Positions 26,120-35,409 of a stretch of DNA of 62,846 nt are shown here, piece by piece (the stretch's first letter is position 1; each line of letters begins with the position of its first letter). Location: contig JAAYLD010000053.1 in NCBI GenBank assembly GCA_012522015.1, positions 1-62,846 of the forward strand. Direction: 5' to 3'. This stretch comes from Clostridiales bacterium (lineage in GTDB: Bacteria; Bacillota; Clostridia; Oscillospirales; CAG-272). The translations under genes were made by a program, and so were the position numbers. The notes below the pieces were generated by a model, which saw only the letters and a list, made by a program, of their open reading frames with translations, made no database searches and was not told the DNA's origin.

Positions 26120-26776
26120 GTGAATGAGATAAAAAGACATCAAAAAGACGGTAAAATATCGGATGGGAGCATTGATACGGCATTGCATATCCGAGAAATA
26201 AATGCCATTGATGCAGACGCTATAAACACACTTGTCATAGCTGCACGTAACGGTGATGATGCCGCTTACTCAAAGCTTCTTGATTTATATGAACCGCTCA
26301 TATTAAGCATTGTTAAGAATGCCCTGTCCTTTCTTCCGCCTGGCGAAAGTGAGTGCATTGAGGAATTCAGGCAGGAGGCTGACATAAAGTTTTACGAAGC
26401 AATATTGAGCTACAACACTGAGCAAAATAACACGAGCTTCGGACTTTATGCAAAGATATGCTTAAAAAATAAAATGATATCTTTGCTGCGCTCATATTAT
26501 GCCCGCCGAAAAGTCACCGGAGCTGATATTCCGGGGAAAAATGGCTCGGATGTTATGACGGCGCCAGACCCATGTGAGCTTATTGCCGGCGAGGAAGAGG
26601 CAAAAATTCTTCTTGAGAGGGCTGAGAGTGTTCTTTCACCGCTTGAAAAAAGCATATTTTCCTTATATACCGACGGGAAAAAGACGCAAGAGATTGCAGC
26701 TGAGCTTTCTATTACGAAAAAAACTGTCGAAAATGCTGTTTATAGGATAAAAAAGAAGCTAAGGAAAATACTGTAG
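26120..26776 (+). CDS. sigma-70 family RNA polymerase sigma factor, possibly SigH-like
   Basis: Alternative sigma factor of 218 residues. Region 2 runs from about 40 to 120 (LDLYEPLILSIVKNAL; FRQEADIKFYEAILSYNT; SFGLYAKICLKNKMISLLRS) and region 4 from about 160 (LSPLEKSIFSLYTDGKKTQEIAAELSITKKTVENAV). The gene starts with GTG and has a very short leader. It lies near rlmB, as sigH does in B. subtilis (rlmB-yacP-sigH), which hints at the sporulation/stationary sigma factor SigH, but the sequence match is generic. The three palindromes upstream may autoregulate it. Confidence 0.85.
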   Translation: MNEIKRHQKDGKISDGSIDTALHIREINAIDADAINTLVIAARNGDDAAYSKLLDLYEPLILSIVKNALSFLPPGESECIEEFRQEADIKFYEAILSYNTEQNNTSFGLYAKICLKNKMISLLRSYYARRKVTGADIPGKNGSDVMTAPDPCELIAGEEEAKILLERAESVLSPLEKSIFSLYTDGKKTQEIAAELSITKKTVENAVYRIKKKLRKIL

Positions 26777-26840
26777 CACCATTGATTATAATAAAATAGC
26801 ATAATACGGTGCAAAGTAGCGCGCCGCTTATGAAATATAT

Positions 26841-26901
26841 GCCCGAATAGCTTAATTAAAGCGTTGTGCAAACAAAGATGACGGTAAAATCCGTTGAGGG
26901 C
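26841..26901 (+). promoter_or_regulatory. cloverleaf-like leader RNA before the zinc-ribbon gene
   Basis: GCCC (26841-26844) pairs with GGGC (26898-26901) and encloses three hairpins: GCTT/AAGC (26850-26862), TTGT/ACAA closed by a GCAA tetraloop (26864-26875), and ACGG/CCGT (26881-26894). The layout recalls a tRNA, and CTCAAATCC after it resembles a T-loop, but the anticodon loop and a 3' acceptor strand are missing. It ends about 40 bases before the start codon. Confidence 0.45.
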
Positions 26902-26939
26902 TCAAATCCAACCAACAATCAAAGCGAGGAAAACAAAAG

Positions 26940-27221
26940 ATGTATCAGGACAAGACCTTGAAGTGCAAGGACTGCGGCCAAGAGTTCGTTTTTTCAGCAG
27001 GCGAACAGGCATTCTATGCTGAAAAAGGATTCCAGAATGAGCCGCAGAGGTGTAAGGCATGCCGCGATGCACGCAAGAATGCTGGCAAGCCAGCGCGCGA
27101 AATGCACGTCACCATATGCGCAAAATGCGGTGGGGAGGCAAGGGTTCCTTTCGAACCGACAAGCGACAGACCAGTATATTGCAGCGAATGCTTCGCCGCA
27201 ATCAAGGAGCAAGGACAATAA
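26940..27221 (+). CDS. small zinc-ribbon protein with two CxxC pairs per half
   Basis: The 93 residues start with a zf-trcl type ribbon: KCKDCGQEFVF with the second pair CKACR at about residue 38. A second ribbon of the CxxC-x(17)-CxxC type follows (CAKCGG ... YCSECF). Both should bind zinc. The family is widespread in Clostridia and has no assigned function; nucleic-acid binding is a guess. GCGAGGA lies nine bases before ATG 26940, and a terminator follows. Confidence 0.85.
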   Translation: MYQDKTLKCKDCGQEFVFSAGEQAFYAEKGFQNEPQRCKACRDARKNAGKPAREMHVTICAKCGGEARVPFEPTSDRPVYCSECFAAIKEQGQ

Positions 27222-27264
27222 TTATTATCAACACTACATATGTATAATAAAATTGTCAGGTCGG

Positions 27265-27295
27265 CAGGCACACGAGTGGTGTGCCTGTTTTTTTT
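27265..27295 (+). terminator. intrinsic terminator
   Basis: CAGGCACAC (27265-27273) with GTGTGCCTG (27279-27287), then eight T. Confidence 0.95.
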
Positions 27296-27429
27296 CTGGA
27301 TTTTATAATGAAATGAAATAATAGTGGCGGCTAAAAATATCGCTGTAAATATATACAAACGCAGAATTGTGTGTTATAATATCATGAACATATATACTCG
27401 GTAAATGTGTGCCCAAAAGCGGGAGGGAA

Positions 27430-28332
27430 ATGGCTTCCATAAATAGATACGATAACAGCGGTAATGGTGGCGGCAAGCATACGAAAAAACAGCATACCGG
27501 CAGCTACAGTAGGGCGAATTTAAACCAGAGCGCCCGGAATAGCTCCTCAGAACAAGGAGATGCTCTTTTGTCAAAGGTGATAAATGCGTCACCGGGTATG
27601 GTGATTGGAAGAAATGCAACCGCCGAACTTCTAAAAAGCGGACGCAGCGTGGACAAGCTGTTTGTTAGGCGCGGTGACCGTGAGGGCAGCATTAATGTTA
27701 TAATCGCTGAAGCAGTAAAACGGGGCATACCGGTTATCGAAGTCGATAATTCCCGTCTTAATGTGCTGTCAGGCGGAGCACATCATCAAGGTGTCGTTGC
27801 GATGGCAGCTGAAAAGGATTATTGCACAGTCGATGACATACTTGATGTTGCAAGGTCACGCGGTGAGGTTCCGCTTATTGTTATCGCTGACGGAATTGAG
27901 GATCCGCATAACATGGGAGCTGTGATCCGCTCTGCTGAATGTGCAGGCGCACATGGTCTTATTATACCTAAAAGGCGCTCTGCCGGGCTTTCACCGGCTG
28001 TTACAAAATCGTCAGCCGGTGCCGTCGAGCATATAGCCGTTGCCAAGGTTCCGAATCTTGCAGCAGCAGTAGAATCGCTGAAAAAAACAGGTGTATGGAT
28101 ATATACAGCAGAAGCTGGCGGCGTGCCATATTATGAGTGCGATTTTACGCTTCCGTCCGCTGTAATATTCGGCAGTGAGGGCGAAGGAGTCAGCCGTCTG
28201 CTTCGCGAAAAAAGCGATTTTATTGTATCGGTACCGCTTTACGGCAAAATAAATTCGCTCAATGTATCGTGTGCTGCCGCTGTAATATTATCTGAGGCAG
28301 CACGTCAGACACGCACGAGGCACAGTATGTAG
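27430..28332 (+). CDS. rlmB: 23S rRNA (guanosine-2'-O-)-methyltransferase RlmB-type, TrmH/SpoU family
   Basis: SAM-dependent knotted (SPOUT) methyltransferase. An L30e-like substrate-binding part (GMVIGRNATAELLKSG) precedes the catalytic domain with the three SpoU motifs: DGIEDPHNMGAVIRSAECAG, IFGSEGEGVSRLL and VPLYGKINSLNVSCAAAVIL. ATG 27430 is chosen because GGAGGG stands right before it. The first 50 residues are a basic, Asn/Ser/Gly-rich extension not needed for the fold. The 244 bases after the gene contain no supported feature. Confidence 0.93.
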   Translation: MASINRYDNSGNGGGKHTKKQHTGSYSRANLNQSARNSSSEQGDALLSKVINASPGMVIGRNATAELLKSGRSVDKLFVRRGDREGSINVIIAEAVKRGIPVIEVDNSRLNVLSGGAHHQGVVAMAAEKDYCTVDDILDVARSRGEVPLIVIADGIEDPHNMGAVIRSAECAGAHGLIIPKRRSAGLSPAVTKSSAGAVEHIAVAKVPNLAAAVESLKKTGVWIYTAEAGGVPYYECDFTLPSAVIFGSEGEGVSRLLREKSDFIVSVPLYGKINSLNVSCAAAVILSEAARQTRTRHSM

Positions 28333-28576
28333 CACTGTGAAGGATAAGTTAATCTTCAAAGCAAAGGTGTAGTAATACTTGAAGCCGGGGCTTGTGGTGA
28401 TAAAGATGGCGCGAGCATGGCTGATATAATGTTATATAAAAATATAAGCGTTAATGAAATTAATTGCCCATCGGTCTTAAGAATGTGGCTGATTTCATGA
28501 GTTTATGTGTTAGTATATAGTTATTGTACTCTTACACAACCGTTGTCCGATTTAATTAGCATGGGGAGGAATCCGT

Positions 28577-31438
28577 ATGGATAGGAACAATAGCGGAAAA
28601 ATAAACGATAACGGCATAAATAAAGAAGCCGATACGTTTAGCGCTAAAAGTCCCAGCGATATTGATATAAATGTTCTCTTACGTAAGTATTTACCCGAAG
28701 AATACGGCGTAACGCACGATGATACCGATGCTGTCAATGATGATAATGAGGACAGCAATACGGATAAGAAAGCAAGTAAAGGCGAAGATAAAGATATAAA
28801 TAAAGGTGTCAATGCTTACAGAGTCACATCAGCGCATGTAAAACCCGCCGCTCAGGTGAAGTATTCTCTGCGTAAAACAGACACCCCCTCAAATGATGAA
28901 GCAAAGCGTGAAGGTGGTGCTGAAGCTGGTTATAGGTCGGGGCTCAATGCTGCTGATATAAAATCATCAATCTCAAAAAATACTTTTGGTGTTGAGAAAA
29001 AAACTGTTTATACTGCCGATGATGACAGTGTAGACAGTGACATAAATAGATTTGAGTTTGTTGACGCAGATGTTAATGTGACGGATATACCAAGCGACAG
29101 GGAAGCTGCGTCGGCGGATGTTAGAGTGATTAACAATGTAAGTAAAGGCGAAAGCGAAGGTGACGAGGTCAGCTCTCCTACTGAGGTTTTCAACGCTGTC
29201 GGTAAAACGGGCAACGGCGATATAACAGCGGATCTTTACAAGCCTAATGAGATAGCATTCAGCGAAGCCGAGCGCGACGGATCTGTGCATACCTCTGATT
29301 ATATTAAAAAACAAAGTCAACAAAGAAATAGCGACGTTGAAGTAGAATACGGGGCATTTTCTGCGAAGGATTTTGAGAAAACAAATGTTGCCGACGCTGT
29401 TTTTAAAGAGAGTGCGTCAGGTGTGGCAACTTATGATGAAATAAGTGAAGATTCTGTCGCCGAAGACTTTGCCGCGCACAATATAGATGAGAGCAAGTCA
29501 AATGGTGAAGGCGACGAATCGGATTTCGCAAGTTTCAGCACTGATGAGGAAATAGACGAGGAAAACCTCAACATAATGCTCGCTCTCGGGCTTGAAGAGG
29601 AGCTTGAGAAAACTGTCGGTATTGATACGATTAATAAAATTCAGCAAAAGCATCAGGAGGAACTTCTTGCCCGTGAACGGCTGAATAAAGAGCGTGCCGC
29701 GCTTGATTATGAATACACGACAAGAGCGCAAAACCGTGAAATCATAAACGCTTATAAAACAGCATACAGTCGAGCGAAAATTAAGCTTATTTACGGCGCT
29801 ATTCTCACACTTATACTTTTCATTTTCGAAAATCACACACTTTTCGGAATTAAGTTTGGTGGAGCGTTCGATTCATCCGTTTATCCTGTAGTCTATATTA
29901 TGGTAGGGCTGCAGCTCACGCTTTTCATTGCGGCACCCGCTGCTGTCTCGCTATGGTATGGATTCACAGGACTATTTCGCGGGAAACCGGCGCCTGAGAC
30001 ACTTGCAGCCTTTGCTATCCTTCTTGATATTGCATATAATACCGTAATTGCTATTACAGCTAATCTTGGTACGCATATAAGGACATATAATCTTCCGGCT
30101 GCGCTCTTGGTTTTACTGCTTTATATTTACGAGCGCATAAACTTAAAACGTGAAATATATAGCTTCAACGTTGTTTCATCTAAAAAGCGTAAATATGCTC
30201 TTTACAGCCTCTCCATGTCACAGTCAATGCTTGAGCATGATGCTTTTTCTGACATGATGGACGAGGATGACGATGCGGAGGATATCAGTGTCTTAAAAAT
30301 CAACACCACCGATTTTGTAAACGATTATTTCCTGCGCACAAACCGACACAGCGGCGGCCGGAAATTTATCGGATTTATTGTTCCGGCCATAATAGCTGTT
30401 GCCGCAACATTTTTTGCTGAGACGACCGGTGGAAACAATGATATATATAGCGGTATGACATCCGCTTTCATCGCTGCTATGACATGCCTGCCCGCGTCAG
30501 TTTTCTTCATGTTTTCTTATCCGTTTTACACGGCTGTTGAGCGTGCTTTCAGAGAGGAATGCACAATCATTGGCGAAAGCTCGGTCGAAGAATATGCCGA
30601 CGCTGCTATCATATCGTTTGACGATACGAATGTGTTCCCCTCAACTGGCGTTAAGGTCAGAAATATCAATGTTTTTGGCAACAATCGTATAGACCAAGTG
30701 CTTTATAACGCAGCAAGCGTTTTCTCGACAGTCGGTGGGCCGCTTTCAGATGTATTTGAGCTTGCGACACTGGAGATTGGGCGATCGGAAAATGTCACGC
30801 TTCTCCGTGCCGACACAGGCATACTTGAAACACAAGTTGATGACCTAAAAATTACATTCGGGAACCTTGAAGCTCTTGCGGCAGCAGGAGTAAACATACC
30901 AAGTGTGTTGCGTGATAATCATATTGAACCGACGGAACCCGGCATGTGCGTTATGTACATGCTTCAGAACGATAGATTTATCGCGCGAATGACGCTTCAG
31001 TATCTTGTCGACTCCGATTTTGAATTTATATTGAAGCAGCTTGACAAAAGCGGGCTCTGCATCGGCATAAAGACGTTTGACCCGAATATTACAGAAGAGT
31101 TTATTGATCGTCAAGTGAGGCTGAAAAGATACCCGGTTCGCGTTATACATTGTCACTCTCTTTCTGATAAGACGCTTGAAATTGACAGCATTGACAGCGG
31201 ACTTGTTTCAAAGGGTTCAGCAAAATCGCTTCTACAAACGGTCGCGCTTTGTGAAAAGGTACTTCACATTAGAAACACAAACACAATGATAGCTATCATA
31301 TCAGTAGTTGTTGGACTTATTCTTGCATCACTTTCGCTTCTGTTCTCGCGTATAAATTTAACCTCCGCGGGAATAGCGCTTTTCCAGCTTGTTTGGATTA
31401 TTCCTATGTACCTTGTTACAAAGGCATATATCAAATAA
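28577..31438 (+). CDS. degenerate P1B-type ATPase-like membrane protein with acidic N-terminal region
   Basis: 953 residues. The first 400 or so are hydrophilic, Asp/Ser/Asn/Lys-rich and probably disordered. Then come four helices (about 408-520), a short cytoplasmic part, two helices with MTCLPASVFF in the place of a P1B CPx motif (about 635), a large cytoplasmic domain (655-895) and a final helix pair (about 899-950). That is the P1B ATPase layout. AAIISFDDTNVF (about 680) stands where DKTGTLT should be; the phosphorylation motif, TGE of the actuator and GDGxND of the hinge are all missing. So it probably neither hydrolyses ATP by the usual cycle nor pumps ions. GGGGAGGAA precedes the ATG. 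Homology to P-type ATPases is my inference from layout. Confidence 0.6.
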   Translation: MDRNNSGKINDNGINKEADTFSAKSPSDIDINVLLRKYLPEEYGVTHDDTDAVNDDNEDSNTDKKASKGEDKDINKGVNAYRVTSAHVKPAAQVKYSLRKTDTPSNDEAKREGGAEAGYRSGLNAADIKSSISKNTFGVEKKTVYTADDDSVDSDINRFEFVDADVNVTDIPSDREAASADVRVINNVSKGESEGDEVSSPTEVFNAVGKTGNGDITADLYKPNEIAFSEAERDGSVHTSDYIKKQSQQRNSDVEVEYGAFSAKDFEKTNVADAVFKESASGVATYDEISEDSVAEDFAAHNIDESKSNGEGDESDFASFSTDEEIDEENLNIMLALGLEEELEKTVGIDTINKIQQKHQEELLARERLNKERAALDYEYTTRAQNREIINAYKTAYSRAKIKLIYGAILTLILFIFENHTLFGIKFGGAFDSSVYPVVYIMVGLQLTLFIAAPAAVSLWYGFTGLFRGKPAPETLAAFAILLDIAYNTVIAITANLGTHIRTYNLPAALLVLLLYIYERINLKREIYSFNVVSSKKRKYALYSLSMSQSMLEHDAFSDMMDEDDDAEDISVLKINTTDFVNDYFLRTNRHSGGRKFIGFIVPAIIAVAATFFAETTGGNNDIYSGMTSAFIAAMTCLPASVFFMFSYPFYTAVERAFREECTIIGESSVEEYADAAIISFDDTNVFPSTGVKVRNINVFGNNRIDQVLYNAASVFSTVGGPLSDVFELATLEIGRSENVTLLRADTGILETQVDDLKITFGNLEALAAAGVNIPSVLRDNHIEPTEPGMCVMYMLQNDRFIARMTLQYLVDSDFEFILKQLDKSGLCIGIKTFDPNITEEFIDRQVRLKRYPVRVIHCHSLSDKTLEIDSIDSGLVSKGSAKSLLQTVALCEKVLHIRNTNTMIAIISVVVGLILASLSLLFSRINLTSAGIALFQLVWIIPMYLVTKAYIK

Positions 31439-31467
31439 AAATCATCATTATAAGAGTAGCCCGACAA

Positions 31468-31510
31468 CAAACGGCGGCGGGCGGCATAGGCCGCCCGCCG
31501 CGTCCGTTTG
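31468..31510 (+). promoter_or_regulatory. GC-rich hairpin before the radical SAM gene
   Basis: CAAACGG/CCGTTTG (31468-31474, 31504-31510) encloses CGGCGGGCGGC/GCCGCCCGCCG. No T run follows, and it ends 22 bases before the ATG. It may slow read-through or shield the ribosome site. Confidence 0.5.
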
Positions 31511-31532
31511 AGGGGCAAGGGAACGGTGATTT

Positions 31533-33383
31533 ATGGACTATAAAAAATATTCTCAGATATTAAAGCATGTAACAAAACCCGGGCGATATACAGGCGGCGA
31601 AATCGGACAGGTTATCAAAAATAAAGATGACATACGTTGCCGTTTTGCTTTTTGCTTTCCCGACACATATGAAATCGGCATGTCAAATCTTGGTGTCCGC
31701 ATTCTTTACGGCGTCCTCAACGAAATGCCGGATGTATGGTGCGAGCGCGTATATGCTCCGTGGACGGATATGGGCGAGTACATGAGAAAATACTCAATCT
31801 CGCTCACAGCTCATGAAAGCGTCGACAATGTCGCAGACTTTGATATCGTCGGTTTTACACTTCAGTACGAGCTTTGTTATACGAATGTGCTTTATATACT
31901 TGATCTTGCCGGAATACCGCTGCTTGCTTCGGAGCGGAGCGATGACTGTCCCATCATAATTGGCGGCGGCCCGTGCACTTATAACGCTGAGCCTGTTGCC
32001 GACTTCTTCGACATTTTTTCAATCGGCGAGGGTGAAGAAGCGCTGCCTGAGCTTTGCAGACTTTATATAAAGATGAAATCTGACGGCACCTACACGCGCT
32101 CGAAATTCTTATATGAAGCTGCGACTACGCTCGAGGGCTTTTACGTACCGTCGCTTTACAAAGTCGAGTATAAAGCCGACGGAACAATAAAATCATATAT
32201 TCCGGCGGATGAAAAAGTACCGGCAAAAGTGAGAAAGCGTATTGTCGACGACTTTGACACCTCGTATTATCCGACAAAGCCCATAATGCCGTTTATTGAA
32301 ACTGTCCATGACAGGATAATGCTTGAAGTTTACCGCGGCTGTATTCGCGGCTGCCGTTTTTGTCAGGCGGGTATGGTGTACCGTCCGGTCCGCAACCGTA
32401 CTGTCGCAACGCTGTGCCGGCAGGCGAAGGAGCTTTATGAGAACACGGGTTGCGATGAAATTTCACTGACTTCACTATCGATCAGCGATTATACGGACAT
32501 AAATGAGCTTACAAACACGCTTGTTGAGTGGTCGGATGCAAACATTGTATCGCTTTCACTGCCGTCGCTACGCGCCGACAGCTTTACAAAAGAACTTATG
32601 GATAAGGTCAGTAGCGTCCGCACATCAGGGTTGACTTTTGCGCCAGAGGCCGGAACACAGCGCCTGCGCGATGCCATCAATAAAAACGTGTGCGAGGAAG
32701 ATTTGATGCGAGCCGTTCGCGTCGCGTTTGAGGCAGGGAAGAATAGCGTAAAGCTTTACTTTATGATTGGGCTGCCGACTGAAACCGATGAAGATATAAT
32801 AGGAATTGCCAAGCTTGCAAAGGCTGTTATTGATGAGTATTATAAAACACCGGGCAGAAATAAAAAAAGACCTCCGCAGGTGACGATATCCGTAGCATGC
32901 TTCGTTCCGAAGCCATTTACACCGTTTCAGTGGGAAGCGCAAAATACGCGCGAAGAGCTTGCGCGCAAACAGCGGCTTCTTGGCGAGCATATAACAGATA
33001 ACCGCATACGCTACACGTTCCATGATTCGCGCATATCCCACATTGAAGCTGTGCTCGCGCGCGGCGACAGGCGGCTTTCTGCCGCAATTCTTGAAGCATA
33101 CCGCCGTGGCTCGTGCTTTGACGCATGGGATGAGCATTTTGATTATGACAGATGGCTTTCGGTATTTGCTGACACCGGCATTGATGTTGCTTTTTACGCA
33201 AATCGCGAGTTTGGTGAAGATGAAGTATTGCCGTGGGATATTATCGACTGCGGCGTAAAAAAGGAATTCCTTATCTGCGAGCGCAGGCGCGCATATGAAA
33301 GCAAGCCTTCACCAAACTGCCGCGAAGGGTGCTTAGGATGCGGCGCAAACTCGCTTGGGGGAAAGGGGAGGTGCTGTCCGTGA
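31533..33383 (+). CDS. B12-binding radical SAM protein, TIGR03960 family
   Basis: 616 residues. The N-terminal part is a B12-binding-like domain (FCFPDTYEIGMSNLGVRIL; PIIIGGGPCTYNAEPVADFFD). The radical SAM core has the cluster motif RGCIRGCRFCQAG (CxxxCxxC type, about residue 270) and EAGTQRLRDAINK. A Cys-rich C-terminus (CREGCLGCG) resembles an additional metal site. It is always paired with the next family (TIGR03936), here by a four-base overlap. The pair is often found beside RNase G and rplU/rpmA, genes absent here; its reaction is not established to my knowledge, RNA or ribosome modification being the usual guess. Confidence 0.9.
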   Translation: MDYKKYSQILKHVTKPGRYTGGEIGQVIKNKDDIRCRFAFCFPDTYEIGMSNLGVRILYGVLNEMPDVWCERVYAPWTDMGEYMRKYSISLTAHESVDNVADFDIVGFTLQYELCYTNVLYILDLAGIPLLASERSDDCPIIIGGGPCTYNAEPVADFFDIFSIGEGEEALPELCRLYIKMKSDGTYTRSKFLYEAATTLEGFYVPSLYKVEYKADGTIKSYIPADEKVPAKVRKRIVDDFDTSYYPTKPIMPFIETVHDRIMLEVYRGCIRGCRFCQAGMVYRPVRNRTVATLCRQAKELYENTGCDEISLTSLSISDYTDINELTNTLVEWSDANIVSLSLPSLRADSFTKELMDKVSSVRTSGLTFAPEAGTQRLRDAINKNVCEEDLMRAVRVAFEAGKNSVKLYFMIGLPTETDEDIIGIAKLAKAVIDEYYKTPGRNKKRPPQVTISVACFVPKPFTPFQWEAQNTREELARKQRLLGEHITDNRIRYTFHDSRISHIEAVLARGDRRLSAAILEAYRRGSCFDAWDEHFDYDRWLSVFADTGIDVAFYANREFGEDEVLPWDIIDCGVKKEFLICERRRAYESKPSPNCREGCLGCGANSLGGKGRCCP

Positions 33384-34102
33384 ACGAGATATCTTTAAAT
33401 GAGAAGAAGGTTAAAACGCCGTCGCCGCTTCGTATTCGTTTTTTAAAGACAGGAAGCCTTCAGTTCATCTCTCACCTTGACCTTATGAAGACGATGACGC
33501 GGCTGCTCATACGTTCCGGTTTAAAAATGTGGTATTCCGAAGGATTCAACCCGCATCCGAAACTTGTTTTTGCCCTCCCTCTTTCAGTTGGAGTCGAGAG
33601 CGTATGTGAGCTTCTTGATGTGCGAGTGTACGGTGATATTGATTATGAAAATTTAATCCGTCGCTTAAACGAATCATCGACGCCGGAGTTAAAATTTATA
33701 GAAGCGTATGTGCCCAAGCGAAAGTTTAAGGAAATTGCGTACGCGCGTTATAAAATAACCGTATATTCACAAAATCTCACAGAAGGCTGCGCGGATGCTG
33801 TGACAAAGCTTTTCCGCTCGCCCATCATTGTATCGAAACGTAAAAAGAGTGGTGACCATGATACTGACATTGTTCCGTTTGTACGCAGCTTGTCGGCCAA
33901 ATTTGACGCCGGCGCGCACGAGCTTTGTGTCAATACAGTACTATCGGCATCTCCCGACAATTATCTGAACCCTGAATACATTGTAGAGGCAATCAGGCGC
34001 GCGACGGGCGCCCCATCGGATGAAGATTTTACGCCCGGCGGCGACAGTTACAGAATCCTTCGCACGGAAATGCTCGATTCAAAAGGTCAAATGTTCAAGT
34101 AA
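33380..34102 (+). CDS. radical SAM-associated protein, TIGR03936/DUF2344 family
   Basis: Partner of the preceding radical SAM protein. IRFLKTGSLQFISHLDLMKTM-type start (FISHLDLM) and SEGFNPHPKLVFALPLSVGVES are family hallmarks. GTG 33380 is chosen because GGGGAGG stands nine bases upstream and it overlaps the previous stop (GTGA), giving 240 residues; an upstream in-frame start lies inside the partner gene. In some bacteria the two families are fused, supporting a joint function. Confidence 0.88.
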   Translation: MNEISLNEKKVKTPSPLRIRFLKTGSLQFISHLDLMKTMTRLLIRSGLKMWYSEGFNPHPKLVFALPLSVGVESVCELLDVRVYGDIDYENLIRRLNESSTPELKFIEAYVPKRKFKEIAYARYKITVYSQNLTEGCADAVTKLFRSPIIVSKRKKSGDHDTDIVPFVRSLSAKFDAGAHELCVNTVLSASPDNYLNPEYIVEAIRRATGAPSDEDFTPGGDSYRILRTEMLDSKGQMFK

Positions 34103-34111
34103 AAAATAAAA

Positions 34112-34166
34112 AACCGGTCAGAAACACGCATTGATACATTTTTAATGCTTCTGGCCGGTTGTTTTT
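34112..34166. terminator. terminator between the radical SAM pair and mreB
   Basis: AACCGGTCAGAA (34112-34123) pairs with TTCTGGCCGGTT (34149-34160) with one G-T pair, then GTTTTT. Confidence 0.85.
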
Positions 34167-34244
34167 ATGTGGTTTATATTTATCTCTTAGCTATTAGTAT
34201 ATGCGTTTTTGTTTTACGCGGTATCACTTTTTGCATAGTTAGCG

Positions 34245-35264
34245 TTATTGTGCTCGCATACGGGAAATGTTAATTGAGCCTTCAGGAATGATATGTATAT
34301 GATCAAGCGACTTTCCGGCGCCAAGGGCAACGCAGGAAACGGGTTTATCCGCAATACGTGTCGGTATACCTGTAACGTTTGTTATTAAATTATCAAGTCC
34401 ATAAAGAAGGCTGCCGCCGCCTGTCATTATTATGCCATTGTTAAGTATATCACCGATAAGCTCGGGTGGGGTGCGTTCGATTACGGAGCATAACGACTCG
34501 ACGATTGCTGTAATCGGTTCTTCAAGCGCTTCAATCATCTCGTCCGACCATATGCGAATCATCTTAGGCAGCCCTTGTATCAGGCAGCGCCCTTTAACAT
34601 CAACATATTTAGGCTCCTCGCGTATCCATACGGAACCGATTTTTATCTTTATCTCTTCCGCCGTGCGTTCACCTATTAAGACATTGTATTTTTTCCTGAC
34701 ATATCTGATAATAGCCTCGTCGAACTTGTCTCCGGCAATCTTAATGGATTCCGATACGACGACACCGCCAAGGGATATGACAGCAATATCAGACGTACCT
34801 CCGCCTATGTCAATGACCATATTGCCGTTGGGTGCTGAAATGTCGATTCCTGCGCCAATCGCTGCGGCGACAGGCTCCTCAATGAGATATGTCTTTTTTG
34901 CGCCCGCCTGTGTTGCTGCATCGACAACAGCACGCTCCTCGACTTCAGTGATGCCGCTTGGCACACAAATAATGACGCGAGGTTTGAAGATTGTTATTCC
35001 GCACGCCTGACGTATAAAGTGCTGTATCATGCGAAGTGTAATCTCATATTGGCTGATAACACCGTCGCGAAGAGGGCGGATAGCTATGATGTTACCCGGC
35101 GTACGACCGAGCATTTCTTGAGCTTCCTTGCCGACTTTCAATATTCGGTCTGTATTTTTATCTATTGCTACAACGGACGGTTCTTTCAGCACAATGCCCC
35201 TGCCCTTGACGTAAACAAGTACCGTCGCTGTACCAAGGTCTATTCCAATATCTCTTGAGAACAT
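34245..35264 (-). CDS. mreB: rod shape-determining protein MreB/Mbl
   Basis: Actin-like ATPase that guides side-wall synthesis. Phosphate-1 motif IGIDLGTATVLVYVKGRG at the start, phosphate-2 MVIDIGGGTSDIAVISLGG (about 155), and IIMTGGGSLLYGLDN (about 285) with LGAGKSLDH at the end. The 339-residue length is standard. No mreC or mreD follows, so it may be an additional paralogue (Mbl type). It has its own promoter within the gap after comF, although it also lies at the end of the minus-strand run metK-recD2-comF. A GC hairpin (35278-35293) lies in its leader. Confidence 0.94.
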   Translation of the reverse strand: MFSRDIGIDLGTATVLVYVKGRGIVLKEPSVVAIDKNTDRILKVGKEAQEMLGRTPGNIIAIRPLRDGVISQYEITLRMIQHFIRQACGITIFKPRVIICVPSGITEVEERAVVDAATQAGAKKTYLIEEPVAAAIGAGIDISAPNGNMVIDIGGGTSDIAVISLGGVVVSESIKIAGDKFDEAIIRYVRKKYNVLIGERTAEEIKIKIGSVWIREEPKYVDVKGRCLIQGLPKMIRIWSDEMIEALEEPITAIVESLCSVIERTPPELIGDILNNGIIMTGGGSLLYGLDNLITNVTGIPTRIADKPVSCVALGAGKSLDHIHIIPEGSINISRMRAQ

Positions 35265-35363
35265 TTAAACTCCCAAAGCGGCGAGGGCGCCGCATTTTAT
35301 TTTATATGATTTAATAATTCTAAAGCCAAATAATTTCGAATTTCGCGTAATTATCTATTATTA

Positions 35364-35392
35364 ATTATATCTGAACCCTTATATTTTTGCAA
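35364..35392 (-). promoter_or_regulatory. promoter of mreB
   Basis: Minus strand TTGCAA, 17-base spacer, TATAAT, about 100 bases before the start. Confidence 0.65.
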
Positions 35393-35409
35393 GGTTCGAG
35401 GTGTTAAAT

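Noticed and set aside
26841..26915. A tRNA gene before the zinc-ribbon gene
   Set aside because: The D-arm and T-loop look tRNA-like, but there is no seven-base anticodon loop and no 3' acceptor strand to pair with GCCCGAA.
28348..28500. A 50-codon open frame in the rlmB to pseudo-ATPase gap
   Set aside because: The peptide reads sensibly but has no start codon or SD at its beginning. It may be a gene remnant; support is too thin.
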